From positions 1-59,710 of the forward strand of contig JAISQE010000091.1 in assembly GCA_031274425.1 (NCBI GenBank): DNA of 59,710 nt, read 5' to 3'. How positions within the stretch are numbered: the stretch's first letter is position 1; every line of letters begins with the position of its first letter. Below are positions 57,591-59,710 of the stretch, one piece after another. The notes under the pieces were generated by a model that did not search any database, was not told the DNA's origin, and saw only the letters and a program-made list of their open reading frames with translations. Source of the stretch: Synergistaceae bacterium. GTDB lineage: Bacteria > Synergistota > Synergistia > Synergistales > Aminobacteriaceae. The translations under genes were made by a program, and so were the position numbers.

Positions 57591-58292
57591 TTAATGGCTG
57601 TTTCTTTTGACGACCAGGTTGCCCAAAATCTGGATGACGTTCACGATCAGCACCAGCGTGAGGACCGTCACGTAGGTGACGTCCAGTTGGTTGCGTTGGT
57701 GGCCGTAGCGTATCGCGAAATCGCCGAGCCCGCCCGCCCCCACCGCGCCCGCCATGGCGCTGAGCCCGATCAGGTTGATCGCCGTGATGGTGGTGCCGCG
57801 CGCGATTCCCCCCAGGCTCTCTCTCAGGTAGACGCGGACGACGATCTCCATCGGGCCGGAGCCCATGGACTGCGCCGCCTCGACGACGCCCCGGTCGACC
57901 TCCGCCAGCGCGGTTTCGATCTGCCGCGTGAAAAACGGCACGGTGCCGAACACCAGGGGAATGATGGCTCCCTTCACGCCGATCGCCGAACCCATGACCC
58001 ACCGCGTCAACGGAATCAGGCTCGCCAGAAGGATGATGAAGGGAATCGAGCGGAAGAAGTTCACGGTTTTGTCGAGGGTCTGGTAGATCGCCGCGTTTTG
58101 CAGGATGCCGTTCTTTTTGGTCACCGTGACCGTTATCCCCAAAAACAGGCCGAACACAAAGGAGATAGCCCCGGAGCACCCCACCATCACCAGCGTTTCC
58201 CCGATGGACCTAAAAAACACGGGCCACTTCGACGTCACATTGGGCATCAGGTAGTCCAGGTAGCTCAGGTAGCTCAGAAGTTCCTCTAGCAT
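57591..58292 (-). CDS. metI: Methionine ABC permease MetI
   Basis: A 233-residue permease: FFRSIPFIILLASLIPLTRW, GTVPFFTRQIETALAEV and VEAAQSMGSGPMEIVVRVYL (EAA loop), and AINLIGLSAMAGAVGAGGLGD. ATG 58292 has an exceptional Shine-Dalgarno (GGAGGTGATT) 9 nt before it. This makes an 83-nt overlap with metN convincing. The N-terminus contains a repeat, LSYLSYLDYL. Confidence 0.93.
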   Translation of the reverse strand: MLEELLSYLSYLDYLMPNVTSKWPVFFRSIGETLVMVGCSGAISFVFGLFLGITVTVTKKNGILQNAAIYQTLDKTVNFFRSIPFIILLASLIPLTRWVMGSAIGVKGAIIPLVFGTVPFFTRQIETALAEVDRGVVEAAQSMGSGPMEIVVRVYLRESLGGIARGTTITAINLIGLSAMAGAVGAGGLGDFAIRYGHQRNQLDVTYVTVLTLVLIVNVIQILGNLVVKRNSH

Positions 58293-59319
58293 CCAAAATC
58301 ACCTCCACTCCGACGTTTTTGTCGCGCATATAATCGATGGCGTCGTCTATGTCCTGCCGCCTGCCGCTGGCGATCACCACGAGCCCCCCCAGCGGGGCTT
58401 CGCCGATCAGTTCCAGGTTCCCGAAAATGATGTTCACGTCCACGTCGAACCGTCTCGAAATCGTCGACACCAGCGCCTCGGAGACGTTTTTTTCCAGGTA
58501 CTTGAACTTGAGGATGCACTCCCCAGGCTTCAGCTTCACCACGGGGGAGCCCTCCGCGATCAGCCCGTAGATTTTCGAGAGGTTCGAGGTCGTGTCGATG
58601 AAATCGCGGGTGATCGGCCGCTTCGGGTCGGCGAACACCGAAAACACGTCCCCTTCCTCGACGACGCGGCCCTCCTCCATCACGGCCACCCTGTCGCATA
58701 TTTCCTTCACCACCTGCATCTCGTGCGTGATGACCACGATGGTGATCCCCAATTGACCGTTCAGCTTCTTCAAGAGCTTCAATATGGAAAGCGTCGACTG
58801 AGGGTCCAGCGAGCTGGTCGCCTCGTCGCAAAGCAGAACCCCGGGGTCGTTGGCGAGAGCCCTGGCGATGGCCACCCGTTGCTTTTGCCCTCCGCTGAGC
58901 TGAGAGGGATACGCGCGCTCCTTGTCCTCCAACCCCACCAGGCTCAGAAGCTCGCTCACCTTATCCGCCACTTGTTTCCTGCTCAGGCCGCTGTTTTTCA
59001 GAGGGTAAGCGATGTTCTGCGCCACGGTGCGCGAGGCGAAGAGGTTGAACTGCTGAAAGATCATCCCGATTTTGCGCCGCGCCCTTCGAAGCTCCCGCTC
59101 CGGCAATCGGGTGAGCTCCACCCCGTCCACGAAAACCCTGCCGGTGGTCGGCCGCTCCAGCAAATTGACGCACCGTACGAGCGTGGATTTCCCCGCGCCG
59201 GAGAACCCGATGATCCCATAAATCTCCCCCTTCCCAATCCTCAAGTTCACGTCTTTGACCGCCTCGATGGAACTTTCGTTCGTCTCGAAGGCCTTCCCGA
59301 TGTTTTCCAATACGATCAT
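58210..59319 (-). CDS. metN: Methionine ABC transporter ATPase MetN
   Basis: A 369-residue ATPase with Walker A GFSGAGKST, FQQFNLFASRTVAQNIAYPL, signature LSGGQKQRVAIARAL, Walker B VLLCDEATSSLD and the switch THEMQVV. A C-terminal NIL/ACT-like regulatory domain (about 260-345: FKYLEKNVSEALVSTISRRF, GGLVVIASG) binds methionine in this family and inhibits transport. An extra tail (about 346-369) overlaps metI. It is first in the operon, behind an attenuator-like leader. Confidence 0.95.
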   Translation of the reverse strand: MIVLENIGKAFETNESSIEAVKDVNLRIGKGEIYGIIGFSGAGKSTLVRCVNLLERPTTGRVFVDGVELTRLPERELRRARRKIGMIFQQFNLFASRTVAQNIAYPLKNSGLSRKQVADKVSELLSLVGLEDKERAYPSQLSGGQKQRVAIARALANDPGVLLCDEATSSLDPQSTLSILKLLKKLNGQLGITIVVITHEMQVVKEICDRVAVMEEGRVVEEGDVFSVFADPKRPITRDFIDTTSNLSKIYGLIAEGSPVVKLKPGECILKFKYLEKNVSEALVSTISRRFDVDVNIIFGNLELIGEAPLGGLVVIASGRRQDIDDAIDYMRDKNVGVEVILDARGTSELPELPGLPDAQCDVEVARVF

Positions 59320-59373
59320 CTTTTGCCATCCCTAATTTAGCTACATCCGTTCCGCAAGGAGAAGAGTTTACGC

Positions 59374-59409
59374 AAAAAAAATTGGAAGCCCTTCTTGCGA
59401 AGCTTCCAA
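59374..59409 (-). terminator. Intrinsic terminator (attenuator) upstream of metN
   Basis: On the minus strand TTGGAAG + CTTC, loop GCAA, GAAG, a GG bulge, then CTTCCAA, followed by eight T (59381-59374). It lies 55 nt before metN and within its leader, so it controls readthrough into the operon. Confidence 0.88.
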
Positions 59410-59504
59410 GATATCCTGCCTATACGACGTGAACTTACGAGAAAAACCGCAACTCAAAATCTCTTTCTCGGCGCGCGACATCGTACGACGCAGGCATCTT
59501 GGAA
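59404..59504 (-). promoter_or_regulatory. Antiterminator arms of the metN leader
   Basis: TTCCAAGAT-G-CCTGC (minus strand 59504-59490) is complementary to GCAGG-AT-ATCTTGGAA (59419-59404): 5 + 9 bp. The second arm shares TTGGAA with the 5' arm of the terminator, so the two folds exclude each other. No SAM-I, T-box or other known riboswitch core is visible. Confidence 0.7.
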
Positions 59505-59597
59505 CCGCGTCATCCACATTCGCATATCGAGACAGACACTATCGAACGGCTTCACATCCAGCACTTTCATATTCAGCGCTTTCGCATCCACCTCCAT
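59454..59597 (-). CDS. 47-codon leader peptide with clustered Met codons
   Basis: A frame from ATG 59597 to TGA 59456-59454. GTG 59591 is a better-spaced start for GGGAGG and keeps the frame. Met codons are at 1, 10, 25, 27 and 29; the cluster DMRMWMTRF ends 7 nt before the first antiterminator arm. Position and composition fit a methionine-sensing leader peptide for the methionine transporter. Residues 4-16 derive from 15-nt tandem repeats (DAKAL, NMKVL, DVKP). It could still be a chance frame. Confidence 0.55.
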   Translation of the reverse strand: MEVDAKALNMKVLDVKPFDSVCLDMRMWMTRFQDACVVRCRAPRKRF

Positions 59598-59652
59598 CAC
59601 CTCCCGTCAAACAAATTAATGTAGAGATATTAAGTAAGAATTAACACGAGGT

Positions 59653-59680
59653 AATATAACATGATTTCAGAGAATGTCAA
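59653..59680 (-). promoter_or_regulatory. Promoter of the met operon
   Basis: Minus-strand TTGACA (59680-59675), 16 nt, TATATT (59658-59653). It lies upstream of the Met-rich leader and the terminator. Nothing further is visible between it and the window end. Confidence 0.65.
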
Positions 59681-59710
59681 CCGACGCCGACGCCTTTGCG
59701 CACGATGGAC

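Noticed and set aside
59341-59680. SAM riboswitch or T-box upstream of metN
   Set aside because: No SAM-I core and no T-box antiterminator core on the minus strand. A GGAACCGCG string occurs only on the plus strand, with no gene behind it.

Overview
This is a GC-rich, gene-dense bacterial chromosome segment. Its content points to an anaerobe that lives on amino acids and peptides: a Na+/glutamate symporter with glutamate formimidoyltransferase, a branched-chain amino-acid ABC transporter, 5-oxoprolinase subunits, a D-glutamate-cyclase-type protein, and a methionine transporter beside a methionine gamma-lyase type enzyme. That mix resembles the Synergistota; the assignment is an inference from gene content and is only moderately secure. 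I saw no rRNA, tRNA, CRISPR array, prophage or complete insertion sequence.

Layout. 1-6.6 kb holds the tail of an unknown gene, polA, gltX, ftcD-like and gltS. From 26.5 kb down to 6.8 kb (minus strand) runs one long gene set, the centre of interest: a NifB-like radical SAM protein, a NifX-like protein, a DUF4418 membrane protein, an FtsX/LolD-type ABC pair, two paralogous NitT/TauT-type binding proteins and a permease, a NifH-like reductase, two cysteine synthases, two different NifD/NifK-like pairs, the matching transporter ATPase, and a TorD chaperone fused to a DMSO-reductase-family molybdoenzyme. 26.6-32.0 kb holds secreted proteins of unknown function (Sel1 repeats and others) and one frameshifted membrane protein gene. 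32.2-43.0 kb is rich in regulators: an MFS-LuxR membrane regulator, an AraC remnant, a sugar-binding protein/histidine kinase/response regulator operon, DinB-like, YugP-like and DegT-type proteins, and a hybrid histidine kinase. 43.3-53.6 kb holds livJHMGF, pxpBCA, DUF1445 and a glyoxylate-carboligase-like enzyme. 53.8-59.7 kb (minus) holds metN-metI-metQ-metQ, a methionine gamma-lyase-like enzyme and a QueG-like Fe-S protein.

Main interpretation. The nitrogenase-like set does not look like N2 fixation. It lacks NifEN in the usual form, both D-like subunits lack the canonical cofactor histidine by eye, and the genes are interleaved with O-acetylserine sulfhydrylases and an organosulfur-type importer. 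The nearest described system is the methylthio-alkane reductase (MarBHDK), which cleaves C-S bonds to supply methionine. An independent clue is a promoter, a palindrome, a 35-codon reading frame unusually dense in Met and Cys codons, and a strong intrinsic terminator, in that order, just before the NifB-like gene. This is the architecture expected for leader-peptide attenuation by sulfur amino acids. A second leader, with three closely spaced Met codons and mutually exclusive antiterminator/terminator arms, precedes metN. The proposal is a sulfur-starvation-controlled import and reductive C-S cleavage pathway feeding cysteine and methionine synthesis.

A 104-bp element occurs twice (92% identical, inverted imperfect termini flanked by TA): once inside the nitrogenase-like set and once at the 3' end of pxpA, where it supplies the last codons and the stop.
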